Positions 8,852 to 19,680 of a stretch of 64,000 bases of DNA are shown one piece after another. The notes under the pieces are model-generated. The model did not search any database, was not told where the DNA came from, and worked only from the letters and a program-made list of their open reading frames with translations. Source of the stretch: Pseudomonas berkeleyensis. GTDB lineage: Bacteria; Pseudomonadota; Gammaproteobacteria; Pseudomonadales; Pseudomonadaceae. The stretch lies in contig NZ_CP059139.1 in assembly GCF_014109765.1 (NCBI RefSeq), positions 3,476,001 through 3,540,000 of the forward strand. Direction: 5' to 3'. Both the position numbers and the translations under genes were made by a program. Numbering within the stretch: position 1 is the stretch's first letter; each line of letters starts with the position of its first letter.

Positions 8852-10741
8852 TCAGCGCAGACACTGATAAAAGGCATGTTCGGCGCGTAACGCTTCGGCC
8901 AGATTGGCGGCTTGACGGAAACCATGGCGTTCTTCGGCGAACAGGTGATATTCCACCGGCAAACCGCGCTGACGCAGCGCCACGACCATGGCCTCGGTCT
9001 GGCTAGGCACCACCACGGCATCCAGCGCGCCCTGGAAAAAAATCACCGGTACCTTGATCCGTTCGGCCTGCAACAAGGGCGTGCGCTCTCGATAGCGCTC
9101 GGCATCCTGCTCGGGGTCGCCGATCAACCAGTCGAGATAATCCGCCTCGAACTTGTGGGTCAGCCGGCGCAGCGCCAGCGGGTCGCTGACACCGTAGAGG
9201 CTTGCACCACCGCGTAGCTGCGGCAGCTCGACCAGTGCACGTAGCGCGCTGAAGCCACCCGCGCTGCCACCGCGTACGAATACACGCTGCGGGTCGATAC
9301 AGCCATTGCTGGCGAGCGAGTCGATGGCAGCGCGAATATCTTCCACTTCCAGCTCGCCCCACTGCCCTGCCAGGCGCAGACGATAGGCACGGCCATAGCC
9401 GCTGCTGCCGCGATAGTTGAGATCGAGCACGGCGTAGCCGCGTAACGTCCAGAAAGCGATACGCGGATCGAACACCGGGTAGCAGGCCGAGGTCGGGCCG
9501 CCGTGCAGGAAGATCACCAGCGGTGGGCGCTCTGCGGACGACACGGGGGCGTAGAAAAAGCCGTGACAATGTTCGTCCTCACCCACCGTGCAGCTGAATG
9601 GCTGAGGCCGTGATAGCTGTGCTTCAGCCAGCGGCTGCTCACCCCCTGCCAGCACCTGCAATGCGCCATCGCTGCGGCGAATGGAGAGCACCGCCGGCAG
9701 ACGATCAGGAGCGGCAGCGATGCAGTAGAAATGCTCGTTGTCGGCAGCCAGGCTACGGAAACGCGTAAACCCTTCGGCCAAACGCTGCTCTGCCTTTGAG
9801 TAGGGTGTCACGGGGCCGCCCAGGCTGGGCGCACCACTGATTCCGACAGCAGCATCGGTGCGCACAGCGCACCCTACGAGACGGCCTACTCCCTCCTCGA
9901 AACGGATCAGCAACAGTTCACCGTTTTCCAGCGGCAGAAAGGTTCGACTGCCCAGCTGCCAGGGCGCCGGCGCGTGATCATAGGGCGCGACGTGCAGCGT
10001 TGTGTCGCCATCGACGCACTCGGGTTGCCACCAACCAGCCTTGTCGCTCAACACCCACAGCCGGCCCTGGGCATCGAAGCGCGGCTGCTGCAGGGATCGA
10101 TCTCCCGCCTCACCCGACAACACCCAGCTACGCTCGCCAGACTCGCGCTGACAAAGACGCGTGGCGACCCAGGGTTGATGCGGACGATCCCACTCGATCC
10201 AAGCCAGACGCTGGCCGCTTGGGTCGGCTACCGGCGCCGCATAGAAATCGGCCCCCTCCACCAGAACATCGCGCTTACCGGTAAGGCCGATGCGCACCAG
10301 ACGATGCACCACCGCGCCGCCCTCATGGCTTTCCTCCACCGCCAGCAATGCCTGCCAGGCGAGTACGAATGCCAGGTCGCTATAGCGGCAGTGGGACTGA
10401 CTGGTGAGCAGGTAGGGTGCGCCGTGCGCACCGCCGTCCAAGCCGATATCGGTGCAATAGACCTGCTGATCACGCTCATTGACGAACGCCACGCCCTGCT
10501 CCGTGGCGCAGCAGGCGCCGCCACCGTACTCATAGACACGGCTACGCACGGAGAAGCCCGACGGCGTTAGTTCACTGACAATACCGTCACGGCAGAAGAA
10601 CAGCCCGCAACGCGCCAGAGCAGGATCGAACGCTACCCATAGTACGCCGCCATGGGCAGCGTGCAGTTCGGCGAAGTCGGCGCTGGCCGCGGCAGCCTGC
10701 TCGGCACTCCAGATCGCGTCGGGATCGGTCAGGCCTTGCAT
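8852..10741 (-). CDS. pqqH: S9 (prolyl oligopeptidase family) peptidase of the PQQ cluster
   Basis: A 629-residue protein with an N-terminal beta-propeller region (about 20-390) and a C-terminal alpha/beta hydrolase domain. The catalytic triad is visible as Ser493 in [10 protein letters not shown], Asp574 in QGALDAV and His606 in EERHGF; the oxyanion segment FLHGGPTSA is at 411-419. No signal peptide is seen. It overlaps the end of pqqE by 13 bases and is the last gene of pqqABCDEH. A peptidase is needed to free the cross-linked Glu-Tyr from PqqA; whether PqqH does this is not settled. Oddity: two copies of a 21-bp intergenic repeat lie in frame inside the propeller (residues about 103-110 and 288-295). 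Confidence 0.88.
   Translation of the reverse strand: MQGLTDPDAIWSAEQAAAASADFAELHAAHGGVLWVAFDPALARCGLFFCRDGIVSELTPSGFSVRSRVYEYGGGACCATEQGVAFVNERDQQVYCTDIGLDGGAHGAPYLLTSQSHCRYSDLAFVLAWQALLAVEESHEGGAVVHRLVRIGLTGKRDVLVEGADFYAAPVADPSGQRLAWIEWDRPHQPWVATRLCQRESGERSWVLSGEAGDRSLQQPRFDAQGRLWVLSDKAGWWQPECVDGDTTLHVAPYDHAPAPWQLGSRTFLPLENGELLLIRFEEGVGRLVGCAVRTDAAVGISGAPSLGGPVTPYSKAEQRLAEGFTRFRSLAADNEHFYCIAAAPDRLPAVLSIRRSDGALQVLAGGEQPLAEAQLSRPQPFSCTVGEDEHCHGFFYAPVSSAERPPLVIFLHGGPTSACYPVFDPRIAFWTLRGYAVLDLNYRGSSGYGRAYRLRLAGQWGELEVEDIRAAIDSLASNGCIDPQRVFVRGGSAGGFSALRALVELPQLRGGASLYGVSDPLALRRLTHKFEADYLDWLIGDPEQDAERYRERTPLLQAERIKVPVIFFQGALDAVVVPSQTEAMVVALRQRGLPVEYHLFAEERHGFRQAANLAEALRAEHAFYQCLR
9857..9877. repeat. 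21-bp REP-like repeat inside pqqH
   Basis: GGTGCGCACAGCGCACCCTAC, one mismatch from the common 21-mer of this window. It is read through in frame by pqqH as LVGCAVRT (about residues 288-295). Confidence 0.85.
10412..10432. repeat. 21-bp REP-like repeat inside pqqH (opposite orientation)
   Basis: An exact copy of the window-wide 21-mer starting GTAGGGTGCGCC. It is translated by pqqH as GGAHGAPY (about residues 103-110), in a different frame and orientation from the copy at 9857. Confidence 0.88.
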
Positions 10742-11883
10742 ATGATTCGTGAGGCCTTCTCGTTGCGGTATTGCAGTGCGTCCATGCCCAGCGGAGCGTC
10801 GTCAGCCTGCTGGCGTGCCGCGATAATCACACCGTGATGGGCCGATTTGCTACACACCGGGTCAGCCGCGCTGGCATCCCCGGTGAGCATGAAGGCCTGG
10901 CAGCGGCAGCCGCCAAAGTCCTTGTGCTTCTCGTCGCAGGAGCGGCACGGTTCGGGCATCCAGTCGTCACCACGGAAGCGGTTGAAACCGAAGGAATGCC
11001 GCCAGATATGCTCGATGCTGTGCTCGCGCACATTGGGAAACTGCACCGGCAGCTGTCGCGCGCTGTGGCATGGTAACGCCGTGCCGTCCGGGGTGATGTC
11101 GAGGAACAGGTTGCCCCAGCCGTTCATGCAGGCCTTGGGGCGCTCCTCGTAGTAGTCCGGGGTGACGAAGATCAGCTTGCACGGGTGGTTCTCGGCCGCC
11201 AGCTTGTCGCGCCACTGGTTGGTGATGCGCTCGGCACGCTCCAGTTGCGCGCGGGTCGGCAAGAGCCCTGCGCGGTTGAGCTCGGCCCAGCCATAGAACT
11301 GGCAGGTGGCGAGCTCGACGAAGTCCGCTTCCAGCTCCAGGCACAGCTCGATGATGCGTTCGATATTGTCGATGTTATGCCGGTGGGTGACGAAGTTGAG
11401 CACCATCGGGTAACCGTGTGCCTTGACTGCACGGGCCATGGCCAGCTTCTGCGCGAAGGCCTTCTTCGAACCGGCCAGCAGGTTGTTCACCTCCTCGTCG
11501 GCGGCCTGGAAGCTGATCTGGATATGATCGAGCCCGGCATCGGCGAACTCGGCGATACGCGCCTCGGTCAGGCCGATGCCGGAGGTGATCAGATTGGTGT
11601 AGTAGCCCAGCCCGCGCGCGGCGGCGATCAGCTCGGCCAGATCTTGGCGTACCAGCGGCTCGCCACCGGAAAAGCCCAGCTGCGCTGCCCCCAGCTCACG
11701 GGCCTGGCGAAACACCTCGATCCACTCGGCGGTCGACAGCTCGGCGCCCTGCTGGGCGAAATCCAGCGGGTTGGAGCAGTACGGGCACTGCAGCGGGCAG
11801 CGGTAAGTCAGCTCAGCCAAGAGCCATAACGGCGGCCCAGCTTCATGGCCGGCCTTAGCGAAGCTCGATCCAGAACTGAGCAT
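10729..11883 (-). CDS. pqqE: PqqA peptide cyclase (radical SAM)
   Basis: Radical SAM/SPASM enzyme that joins the Glu and Tyr side chains of PqqA in the first step of PQQ synthesis, working with PqqD. The 384-residue product has the [4Fe-4S] motif Cys29-x3-Cys33-x2-Cys36 in [11 protein letters not shown], the GGEP motif (FSGGEPLVR), and a C-terminal cysteine-rich SPASM region ([16 protein letters not shown]). A longer frame upstream overlaps pqqD almost completely and is rejected; the ATG at 11883 has GGAGGTGG 4-11 bases before it, overlaps the pqqD 3' end by 29 bases and gives a family-like length. Confidence 0.95.
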   Translation of the reverse strand: MLSSGSSFAKAGHEAGPPLWLLAELTYRCPLQCPYCSNPLDFAQQGAELSTAEWIEVFRQARELGAAQLGFSGGEPLVRQDLAELIAAARGLGYYTNLITSGIGLTEARIAEFADAGLDHIQISFQAADEEVNNLLAGSKKAFAQKLAMARAVKAHGYPMVLNFVTHRHNIDNIERIIELCLELEADFVELATCQFYGWAELNRAGLLPTRAQLERAERITNQWRDKLAAENHPCKLIFVTPDYYEERPKACMNGWGNLFLDITPDGTALPCHSARQLPVQFPNVREHSIEHIWRHSFGFNRFRGDDWMPEPCRSCDEKHKDFGGCRCQAFMLTGDASAADPVCSKSAHHGVIIAARQQADDAPLGMDALQYRNEKASRIICKA

Positions 11884-12133
11884 GGGCCACCTCCATGAAG
11901 GCGAGGATGTCTTCGTCGATACCGGGCACATCAGGGAAGCGCTGGTGCAGATTGCCGATGATCTCGGCCACCGAACGCTTGCCGTCGACCTGCTGGAGAA
12001 TCTCGCTGGCACTGTCGTTGAGCTTGATCATCCCCTCCGGGTAGAGCAGTACGTGGCAGCCCTGGGCCGGCTCGAACTGCAGGCGGAAGCCGCGGCGGAT
12101 GGCGGGAATATGGGGCAGGATAGCGGCGGTCAT
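11855..12133 (-). CDS. pqqD: PqqA-binding chaperone PqqD
   Basis: A 92-residue RiPP recognition element. PqqD binds the PqqA precursor peptide and presents it to PqqE. The product [20 protein letters not shown]... shows the family segments [20 protein letters not shown] and [25 protein letters not shown] lies 7 bases before the ATG; an in-frame extension upstream runs through a REP pair and is not supported. The gene overlaps pqqE by 29 bases. Confidence 0.95.
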   Translation of the reverse strand: MTAAILPHIPAIRRGFRLQFEPAQGCHVLLYPEGMIKLNDSASEILQQVDGKRSVAEIIGNLHQRFPDVPGIDEDILAFMEVAHAQFWIELR

Positions 12134-12150
12134 GCTTCTGACTCCAAACT

Positions 12151-12205
12151 GGTGCGCGCGGCGCACCCTAGGGTTGAGCCCTTTGTAGGGTGCGCCGTGC
12201 GCACC
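12151..12205. repeat. Inverted pair of 21-bp REP-like repeats
   Basis: Two copies (12151-12170, truncated by one base, and 12185-12205) in opposite orientation fill the gap between pqqC and pqqD. They would form a long hairpin in the pqq mRNA. Confidence 0.85.
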
Positions 12206-12218
12206 GACACATCGCGGT

Positions 12219-12971
12219 TCATAGCGCGATCCCCCGATGCCAGACACGCTCGGCGGTCACCGTGTGATACGGCGGGCGTTGCAGCTCGTAGGCCATGCTC
12301 ATCGCGTCGAGCATGCTCCACAGGATGTCCAGCTTGAACTGCAGAATCTGCAGCATGCGTTCCTGTGACTCGCGCGTGCGGTAGTGCTCGAGGGTGATGC
12401 GCAGGCCGTGCTCGACATCGCGGCGCGCTTCTTTCAGACGCTTGCGGAAGTAGTCGTAGCCGGTGGCATCGATCCACGGATAGTGCTGCGGCCAGGCATC
12501 CAGGCGCGACTGGTGGATTTGCGGGGCGAACAGTTCGGTCAGCGAACTGCTGGCCGCTTCCTGCCAACTGGCACGGCGAGCGAAGTTGACGTAGGCGTCG
12601 ACAGCGAAGCGCACGCCGGGCAGCACCAGCTCCTGCGACATCACCTGCTCGCGCTTGAGGCCAACCGACTCGGCCAGGCGCAGCCAGGCCTCGATACCGC
12701 CCTCCTCACCTGGCGCACCGTCGTGGTCGAGGATGCGTTGAATCCACTCGCGGCGCGTCTCGCGATCCGGGCAGTTGGCCATGATCGCCGCATCCTTCAG
12801 TGGGATGTTGACCTGGTAGTAGAAACGATTGGCCACCCAGCCCTGGATCTGCTCGCGGGTGGCGCGCCCTTCGTACATGGCACGATGGAAGGGATGATGA
12901 ATGTGGTACAGCGCGCCCTTGGCGCGCAGTGCCTGCTCGAATTCGGCAGGGCTCATGGCAGGTTGGCTCAT
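12219..12971 (-). CDS. pqqC: Pyrroloquinoline-quinone synthase
   Basis: Cofactor-less oxidase catalysing the last step, an eight-electron oxidation and ring closure of the PQQ precursor AHQQ. The 250-residue all-helical product has the family segments [26 protein letters not shown] and [15 protein letters not shown]. The ATG at 12971 ([15 protein letters not shown]) is chosen over one 27 bases upstream because GGGGAG lies just before it and the upstream codons come from a repeat. The family length is about 250. Confidence 0.95.
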   Translation of the reverse strand: MSQPAMSPAEFEQALRAKGALYHIHHPFHRAMYEGRATREQIQGWVANRFYYQVNIPLKDAAIMANCPDRETRREWIQRILDHDGAPGEEGGIEAWLRLAESVGLKREQVMSQELVLPGVRFAVDAYVNFARRASWQEAASSSLTELFAPQIHQSRLDAWPQHYPWIDATGYDYFRKRLKEARRDVEHGLRITLEHYRTRESQERMLQILQFKLDILWSMLDAMSMAYELQRPPYHTVTAERVWHRGIAL

Positions 12972-12982
12972 CAAGACTCCCC

Positions 12983-13003
12983 GGTGCGCACAGCACACCC
13001 TAC
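12983..13003. repeat. 21-bp REP-like repeat supplying the pqqB stop codon
   Basis: A variant of the window-wide 21-mer. The pqqB stop (TAG, 13002-13000) lies within it, so the last residues of PqqB adjoin repeat sequence. Confidence 0.8.
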
Positions 13004-13914
13004 AAAACGATGCTCATGCCATCGAACGCGACCTCGATGCCGTGCGCGTCCAGCTCGGCGCGCTCGGGCGAATCCAGGTCGAGAATCGGGTTGGTGTTGT
13101 TGATATGAATGAGGATCTTGCGTGCCGACGGTAGAGCGTCGAGCACCTCGATCATGCCGCCCGGGCCGCTCTGGCATAGATGCCCCATCTCGCTGCCGAG
13201 CTTGTCGCCCACCTCGCACACGCGCATCTCATCGTCACGCCACAGCGTGCCGTCCACCAGCAGGCAATCGGCGCGACGCATCCAGCTCAGCAGGTGCTCG
13301 TCCACCTGGCCGAGGCCGGGGGCGTAGAACAGGCTGCGGCCGCTGCGCCGATCCTCGATGAACAGACCGATGTTGTCGCCCGGATGCGGATTGCCACGGT
13401 GTGGCGAATAAGGCGGCGCGCTGCTGCGCAGGGCGATGGCGGTGATGCTCAGCGCCGGACAGGCCGGAATGCTGAACGGCTCGGCGGCGAGTTCGATCAA
13501 TTGATGCTGCAGGCCACCATTCCAGTGGCTGAGCATGTTGAACAGCGGAAAGCCGGTAGTCAGATCCTGATGCACCATCTCAGTACACCAGACCTGGTGC
13601 GGACAGCCTTCACGAAGGGTCAGCAAGCCGGTGCAGTGGTCGATCTGGCTATCGAGCAGGACGATGCCGGCAATCGCCGTATCGCGTAGCTTGCGTGCCG
13701 GTTGCAGTGCCGGGAAGGCCTCGATCTGCGCACGAATGTCCGGCGAGGCGTTGCACAGGATCCACTGCTCACCGTCATCGGAAATGGCAATGGATGATTG
13801 CGTACGCGGCTGCGCGCGCAGGGTGCCGGCTCGCACGCCCCGACAGTTGCGGCAGTTGCAGTTCCACTGCGGAAAACCACCACCGGCGGCGGAGCCGAGA
13901 ATCTGGATATGCAT
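13000..13914 (-). CDS. pqqB: PQQ biosynthesis protein PqqB (metallo-beta-lactamase fold)
   Basis: A 304-residue protein starting [13 protein letters not shown], with an N-terminal cysteine cluster ([13 protein letters not shown]) and the modified metallo-beta-lactamase fold characteristic of PqqB. In current models it hydroxylates the tyrosine-derived part of the PqqE/peptidase product. An in-frame GTG 9 bases upstream is an alternative start; neither has a strong Shine-Dalgarno, which fits reduced translation relative to pqqA. It begins 46 bases after the pqqA stop, across a GC-rich hairpin. Confidence 0.93.
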   Translation of the reverse strand: MHIQILGSAAGGGFPQWNCNCRNCRGVRAGTLRAQPRTQSSIAISDDGEQWILCNASPDIRAQIEAFPALQPARKLRDTAIAGIVLLDSQIDHCTGLLTLREGCPHQVWCTEMVHQDLTTGFPLFNMLSHWNGGLQHQLIELAAEPFSIPACPALSITAIALRSSAPPYSPHRGNPHPGDNIGLFIEDRRSGRSLFYAPGLGQVDEHLLSWMRRADCLLVDGTLWRDDEMRVCEVGDKLGSEMGHLCQSGPGGMIEVLDALPSARKILIHINNTNPILDLDSPERAELDAHGIEVAFDGMSIVL

Positions 13915-13932
13915 GGGAGTCACCAGCGGGAT

Positions 13933-13951
13933 GCCCCGGACGAGCCGGGGC
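13933..13951 (-). promoter_or_regulatory. Hairpin between pqqA and pqqB
   Basis: A perfect 7-bp stem GCCCCGG / CCGGGGC with a 5-base loop, just after the pqqA stop and before pqqB. There is no T run, so it is more likely a 3' stabiliser or partial attenuator that raises pqqA over pqqB-E than a full terminator (inference). Confidence 0.6.
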
Positions 13952-13960
13952 CAGGAGCGA

Positions 13961-14032
13961 TCAACGATTGGCGAAATACATCGTCACTTCGAAGCCAATA
14001 CGCAGATCGGTGTAGGCGGGTTTAGTCCACAT
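13961..14032 (-). CDS. pqqA: PqqA, precursor peptide of PQQ
   Basis: A 23-residue peptide ([20 protein letters not shown], then ANR) that supplies the carbon skeleton of PQQ. The essential pair Glu15 and Tyr19 is present in the motif [12 protein letters not shown] lies upstream of the ATG. It is the first gene of pqqABCDEH; the family length is 22-24 residues. Confidence 0.97.
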
Positions 14033-14281
14033 GGTGCGATCCTCTTTTTATTGAGCCGGGGCATTCCGGCAACTCCATTAAGCCCCCGCCAGGCAGGCGG
14101 CCAAATGGTACTTTGGGAGGAGATTTGGCTGGCATTGGTAGGTAGCGCATGAGCCTGGGCGGCCACGCGAAACCCTACTAGCAGCAACGCCTCCCTAGTA
14201 TTGGGACATGACCAAGCGGAAAGGTTCGGATGACATTTCCAGCAACGATTGAGTGAATCCAGCGAGCAAAGATAGCGACCA
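14033..14281 (-). promoter_or_regulatory. pqqA upstream region with candidate activator half-sites
   Basis: No gene. Reading the + strand, TTGGTAGGTAG at 14135-14145 is 103 bases upstream of the pqqA start and is a weak version of the element found before exaB, exaC and the PedH-like gene. Further upstream are CCCTACTAGCAGC (14173-14185) and the near-palindrome CCCTAGTATTGGG (14193-14205). A regulator-binding role is inference. Confidence 0.45.
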
Positions 14282-14283
14282 AT

Positions 14284-14307
14284 AAAAAACGCGGCCGAAG
14301 CCGCGTC
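14284..14307 (-). terminator. Intrinsic terminator between exaC and pqqA
   Basis: A six-bp stem CGCGGC / GCCGCG with a TTCG tetraloop, followed leftward by TTTTTT. It would end exaC transcripts before the pqq operon, making pqqA a separate unit. Confidence 0.8.
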
Positions 14308-14420
14308 GCGATAAGGATCTGCTGCCGTTCAGGCCCATGGCTGCCCACAGATCCACCCAAGTAGGGTTCTTCGCCTGGCAAAAGGCGGCGCGCCGGAGCA
14401 AGCGCACCGCGGTTAATACG
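14284..14420 (-). ncRNA. Candidate structured RNA ending in an intrinsic terminator
   Basis: Reading leftward from 14420, the strand can fold into a CGCCT-TTTGCC-AGGCG hairpin, then a domain closed by GGATCTG / CAGATCC, then a strong terminator (CGCGGC-TTCG-GCCGCG followed by six T) ending near 14284. It lies between a repeat that abuts exaC and the pqqA promoter region. It could be a free small RNA, a processed 3' UTR of exaC, or merely the exaC terminator with a structured lead-in. No promoter is convincing, and I do not recognise it as a known RNA family. Confidence 0.4.
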
Positions 14421-14558
14421 GAGCCTGCTCACGATCTTGCGAGCTAGAGACCTACAAGGCAGAAACAGGTGAGAAAGCGGAGTGTACTTTTGTACATGAG
14501 CATTTCGAGCCTGTTTCTAACGCAGTAGGGCCGACGCGCAGCAGATCGTGTGCTGGCT
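14421..14558. repeat. Nested palindromic repeat, copy 2 (abuts the exaC stop)
   Basis: Outer arms around GAGCCTGCTCACGATCTTGCG (left) and CGCAGCAGATCGTGTGCTGGC (right) are imperfectly complementary. The central hairpin is TGTAC-TTT-TGTACA-like. The right arm ends 1-2 bases from the exaC stop codon. Confidence 0.75.
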
Positions 14559-14559
14559 A

Positions 14560-16080
<1,521 letters not shown>

Positions 16081-16189
16081 GATGCTGACCTCTCTTGTTG
16101 TCGGAGCCCGCCCCCAATAGGTGGAACGAGTCATGGTTCGATCTTAGAAAGCCCCTGGCGACCTCGGTATGCGCCCATGGCACAAAACG

Positions 16190-16243
16190 TCTCGTCATTT
16201 GGTAGTAGAGCGGCGAGCGGTCTGGCACGGGCCTTTGGCAGCG
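16190..16243 (-). promoter_or_regulatory. exaC upstream element pair
   Basis: The + strand carries TCTCGTCATTTGGTAGTAG (16190-16208) and TTGGCAGCG (16235-16243), 36 bases apart. The proximal TTGG is 119 bases upstream of the exaC start. Both parts recur with nearly identical spacing before exaB. The rest of the 329-base gap between exaC and the next gene shows only a hairpin at 16364. Confidence 0.55.
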
Positions 16244-16363
16244 AGATAAGAGGCTATGGACGCTAAAGGCTAGACCCGTTCGTCCCGTCTTGCGTTCCCA
16301 ATCACGAAATTTCCGCCGTGGCATTTCGCAGCAGCTCACTGCAGGTTGGCGGGCGCCGGAAAC

Positions 16364-16394
16364 GACGATGGCCGGACAGAGTCCGGCCATCGTC
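16364..16394 (-). terminator. Long hairpin after the PedH-like gene
   Basis: A perfect 14-bp inverted repeat GACGATGGCCGGAC / GTCCGGCCATCGTC with a 3-base loop, 16 bases after the stop codon. Only a short GTTT follows, so termination efficiency is uncertain. Confidence 0.6.
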
Positions 16395-16409
16395 TGATGC
16401 ATCAGCCAA

Positions 16410-18185
16410 TCAGTGCTTGGCCACCAGCTCCTTCGGCAGCTTGAAGGTCCACAGCATGCCGCCCTGGTTCAGGTGCTTGACGCGCTTGGCCACTTCGCCA
16501 CCCCACAGCGGTACCGCACCACCCCAGCCGGACAGCACCGAAACGTACTGCTCGCCATCCATTTCCCAGGTCACGGGCGAGCCGATCACACCGGAACCGG
16601 TCTGGAATTCCCAGACCTTCTCGCCAGTCTTGGCGTTGAAGGCTTGCAGGTAGCCTTCCGGGTTGCCGGTGAACACCAGGTTGCCCTTGGTGGTCAGTAC
16701 CCCGCCCCACAGCGGCGCGTAGTTCTTATGGCGCCAGACTTCCTTGCCGGTCTTCGGATCGATGGCGCGCAGCACGCCGATGTACTCCTCGTTCAGCGGC
16801 TTGATGGTGAAACCAGCACCGAGGTAGGCCGCACCTTTCTTGTAGGCGATGTCCTCGTTCCAGATGTCCATGCCCCACTCGTTGGACGGCACGTAGAACA
16901 GACCAGTGTCCTGGCTGTAGGCCATCGGCATCCAGTTCTTCGCACCGAGGAAGGCCGGCGCGGAGAACACGCTCTTGCCCTTCTCCGCCGCGCTTGGCGA
17001 GCCAGGACGGTTGCTGTCGTCATAGATCGGACGGCCATTCTTGTCCAGGCCCTTGGCCCAGGTGATCTTGTCGACGAAGGGGAAGCCACGAATGAACTTG
17101 CCGTTGGTGCGATCGAGTACATAGAAGAAGCCGTTACGGTCAGCGGTGGCCGCCGCCTTCACGGTCTTGCCGCCTTCCTGGTAGTCGAAGGAGATCAGCT
17201 CGTTGACGCCGTCGAAGTCCCAACCGTCGTGCGGCGTGGTCTGGAAGTGCCACTTGATGGTGCCGTCATCCGGGTTGAGCGCCAGGCGCGAGGACGAATA
17301 GAGGTTGTCGCCAGGGCGCAGGTGTGAGTTCCACGGTGCCGGGTTACCGGTGCCGAAGAACAGCAGATTGGTGTCGGCGTCGTAGTAACCGCCCAGCCAG
17401 GGCGCGGCGCCACCGGTCTTCCACAGGTCGCCCGGCCAGGTTTTGCCGGCCTCGCCACCACTTATGCCGTTCTCGATGGCCTTGCCGTCCTTGTAGACGT
17501 AGCCCATGTGACCTTCGACGGTCGGGCGACTCCACAGCAGCTCACCGTTCTTCGGATCATAGGCCTCGACCTTACCGACCACGCCGAACTCGCCACCGGA
17601 GACCCCGGTGATCAGCTTGCCGTTGACCACCAGCGGCGCTGCGGTGATGGAGTAACCCGCCTTGTGGTCGGCGACGTTCTTGCGCCAGACCACCTTGCCG
17701 GTGTCCTTGTTCAGCGCCACCAGCTTGGCATCGAGGGTGCCGAAGATCACCAGATCGTCGTACAGCGCAACGCCACGGTTGATCACGTCGCAGCAGGGAC
17801 GGATGTCATCCGGCAGGCGCGCTTCGTACTGCCACAGTTCACGACCGGTACGCGCATCGACGGCGAACACCCGCGAGTAGGAGGCGGTGACGTACATCAC
17901 GCCGTCCTTGATCATCGGCTGGGCCTGCTGGCCGCGCTGCTTCTCGCCACCGAAGGACATGGTCCAGACCGGGCGCAACTCCTTGACGTTCTTGTCGTTG
18001 AGGATGCTCAGCGGGCTGTAGCGCTGGCCCTGCAGACCCAGGCCGTTGGTGACGATCTGGTCGGTGGTGGTGGCGTCCTTGAGAATCTCGGCATCGGTGA
18101 CCGCCAGCGCGGCGGCGGATGGCATCAGCATTGCCGCGCACAGCGCGGTGAGGAATAAGGGCTGGCGAAGACCGGTGTGTTTCAT
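16410..18185 (-). CDS. PQQ-dependent alcohol dehydrogenase, lanthanide type (PedH-like)
   Basis: A periplasmic quinoprotein of 591 residues with a Sec signal ([20 protein letters not shown]...). Eight-bladed propeller repeats carry the PQQ-contacting vicinal disulfide Cys131-Cys132 (DIRPCCDV), metal ligands Glu199 and Asn281, and catalytic Asp323. The decisive residue is Asp325 in [12 protein letters not shown]: an Asp two positions after the catalytic Asp is the hallmark of lanthanide-dependent enzymes such as PedH and XoxF, while calcium enzymes have Ser, Thr or Ala there. AGAGG precedes the ATG. It is divergent from the PQQ-associated binding protein at 18447. It was probably a lanthanide-switched partner of ExaA, as PedE/PedH in P. 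putida (inference). Confidence 0.92.
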   Translation of the reverse strand: MKHTGLRQPLFLTALCAAMLMPSAAALAVTDAEILKDATTTDQIVTNGLGLQGQRYSPLSILNDKNVKELRPVWTMSFGGEKQRGQQAQPMIKDGVMYVTASYSRVFAVDARTGRELWQYEARLPDDIRPCCDVINRGVALYDDLVIFGTLDAKLVALNKDTGKVVWRKNVADHKAGYSITAAPLVVNGKLITGVSGGEFGVVGKVEAYDPKNGELLWSRPTVEGHMGYVYKDGKAIENGISGGEAGKTWPGDLWKTGGAAPWLGGYYDADTNLLFFGTGNPAPWNSHLRPGDNLYSSSRLALNPDDGTIKWHFQTTPHDGWDFDGVNELISFDYQEGGKTVKAAATADRNGFFYVLDRTNGKFIRGFPFVDKITWAKGLDKNGRPIYDDSNRPGSPSAAEKGKSVFSAPAFLGAKNWMPMAYSQDTGLFYVPSNEWGMDIWNEDIAYKKGAAYLGAGFTIKPLNEEYIGVLRAIDPKTGKEVWRHKNYAPLWGGVLTTKGNLVFTGNPEGYLQAFNAKTGEKVWEFQTGSGVIGSPVTWEMDGEQYVSVLSGWGGAVPLWGGEVAKRVKHLNQGGMLWTFKLPKELVAKH

Positions 18186-18292
18186 TGCGGCTACCTCTGC
18201 GGGTTCATTGTTATTGCCGGGAAAATTTCCCGGTCTGCCGCAAATTCTTGGCTCACCCCGTCACGTCAACAATTGCACCCCCAGCCGATTTT

Positions 18293-18311
18293 TCTCGTTC
18301 CTTGGTAGCAA
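18293..18311 (-). promoter_or_regulatory. PedH-like gene upstream element
   Basis: + strand TCTCGTTCCTTGGTAGCAA. TTGG is 117 bases upstream of the start codon at 18185 and matches the exaC and exaB elements. No clear distal TTGGCAGC copy is seen. Confidence 0.55.
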
Positions 18312-18446
18312 TACCTGCACTGCTGCCGACGGCCCAACAGCCTTGAACAGGCACCGCAAGTAGCAGCCGGACGGCACCAAAAGCCCATGGTTAACGGGCA
18401 TCCCGCCCCGTAGAAAGGCACCTCCCAACCTACAAGGAGAATGCCC

Positions 18447-19679
18447 ATGGGACGTGTTCTGATCGCCTTGCTGCTGGCAGCGCTATGGGGCCAGGCGCAA
18501 GCCGAAAGTCTGAAGATCGGCCTCAACTACCCACGTACCGGCAACTACAAGGATGAAGGCCTGGAGCTGCGCCGCGGCGCCCTGCTCGCCGTAGAAATGA
18601 TCAACCAGCAAGGCGGCCTGCTCGGCCAGCCGCTGGATCTGCTCAGCGAGAACACCGACTCCGACGCAGCCCAAGCCACACGCAACGTCGAGCACTTCGC
18701 CAGCCAGGGCGCACGCATGGTCTTCGGCGGCGCCACCAGCGAAGAAGCCATCGCTGCCGGGCAACGTGCCCGCGAGCTAGGTCTGCTGTACTTCGCCACG
18801 CTGGGTTACGCCAACGAGGTCACCGGCCAGGCCGGGCAACGCTATCTGTTTCGCGAGTCCAGCAGTGCCTGGATGAGCGCGCGGGTGCTCGGCGAATACC
18901 TGTCCTGGCACCTGCCACGCCAGCGCTATCACTACATCCTCATCGACGATGCCTGGGGCTGCAGCATCGAGCAGACCCTGCGCCTGGCCACCGGCAGCGC
19001 TGATCGCGCGCGCCATGGCCGCAGCGCCCTGCCCCAAGGCCCAGTGCGCCGCGAGCAATACCGAGCAGCCCTGGACAAGGCTGCCGCCAGCGGCGCCGAC
19101 GTGCTGGTCTTGGCCCTGCTCGGCGACAACCTGCAGCGCAGCATGCGCATGGCCCACAACATGGGCCTCAAGCAGCGCATGCAGATCATCGTGCCGAACC
19201 TGACCAAGAGCCTGGTACAACAGGTCGGCCCGCAAGTGATGGAAGACGTGATCGGCACCGAAACCTGGACATGGGATACGCCCAAACTGGAAAACAGCAG
19301 CGAAGGCCAGCAATTCGTCGAGCGTTACCTCGACGCGCACAAGGAATACCCAGGTGCCACCGCCGCCTCCGCCTACACCGTCGTTCAACAGTGGGCCGAT
19401 GCCGTACGACGCAGCGCCAGCACCGACAGCGAAGCCCTTATCGCGGCCCTCGAAGATCACCGTTACCAGTTGCTCAAGGACGAACAGCAATGGCGCGGCT
19501 TCGACCACCAGAACCTGCAGAGCATCTACGCCGTACGCGTGCGCAAGCGCGAACAGATCATGCGTGACACGCTCAAGCAACATTACTTCGAGATCATCCA
19601 CCGCATGAGCGGCGAACAGGCCGCACCGAGCCATGACGAGTGGATTCAGGAAAGAGGCGAAGTCCTCAGCCTGCAGTAG
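18447..19679 (+). CDS. PQQ-alcohol-dehydrogenase-associated ABC-type substrate-binding protein
   Basis: A 410-residue periplasmic binding protein of the type 1 (Leu/Ile/Val-like) fold, with a signal peptide ending WGQAQA and a body starting ESLKIGLNYPRTGNYKDEG. Such proteins occur specifically next to PQQ alcohol dehydrogenases and usually have no matching permease nearby, as here. Two ATGs compete: at 18441 the AAGGAG is only one base away, while at 18447 it has a normal 7-base spacing, so 18447 is preferred. Role unknown: a metal, PQQ or alcohol-sensing/delivery function has been guessed for the family. It is followed immediately by a palindromic repeat. Confidence 0.85.
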   Translation: MGRVLIALLLAALWGQAQAESLKIGLNYPRTGNYKDEGLELRRGALLAVEMINQQGGLLGQPLDLLSENTDSDAAQATRNVEHFASQGARMVFGGATSEEAIAAGQRARELGLLYFATLGYANEVTGQAGQRYLFRESSSAWMSARVLGEYLSWHLPRQRYHYILIDDAWGCSIEQTLRLATGSADRARHGRSALPQGPVRREQYRAALDKAAASGADVLVLALLGDNLQRSMRMAHNMGLKQRMQIIVPNLTKSLVQQVGPQVMEDVIGTETWTWDTPKLENSSEGQQFVERYLDAHKEYPGATAASAYTVVQQWADAVRRSASTDSEALIAALEDHRYQLLKDEQQWRGFDHQNLQSIYAVRVRKREQIMRDTLKQHYFEIIHRMSGEQAAPSHDEWIQERGEVLSLQ

Positions 19680-19680
19680 C

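Noticed and set aside
11884..12012. Long upstream start for pqqE
   Set aside because: It would lie within pqqD in another frame, giving Ser/Arg-rich sequence unlike PqqE. The ATG at 11883 has a strong ribosome site.
14195..14407. 70-codon - strand frame between exaC and pqqA
   Set aside because: It runs straight through a strong intrinsic terminator, and the region is better explained by RNA secondary structure; no ribosome site or family similarity was recognised.
14421..14558. Insertion sequence or MITE with target duplications
   Set aside because: No transposase-like ends or clear target duplications were found for the nested palindromes; a mobile origin is possible but not shown, so they are listed as repeats.
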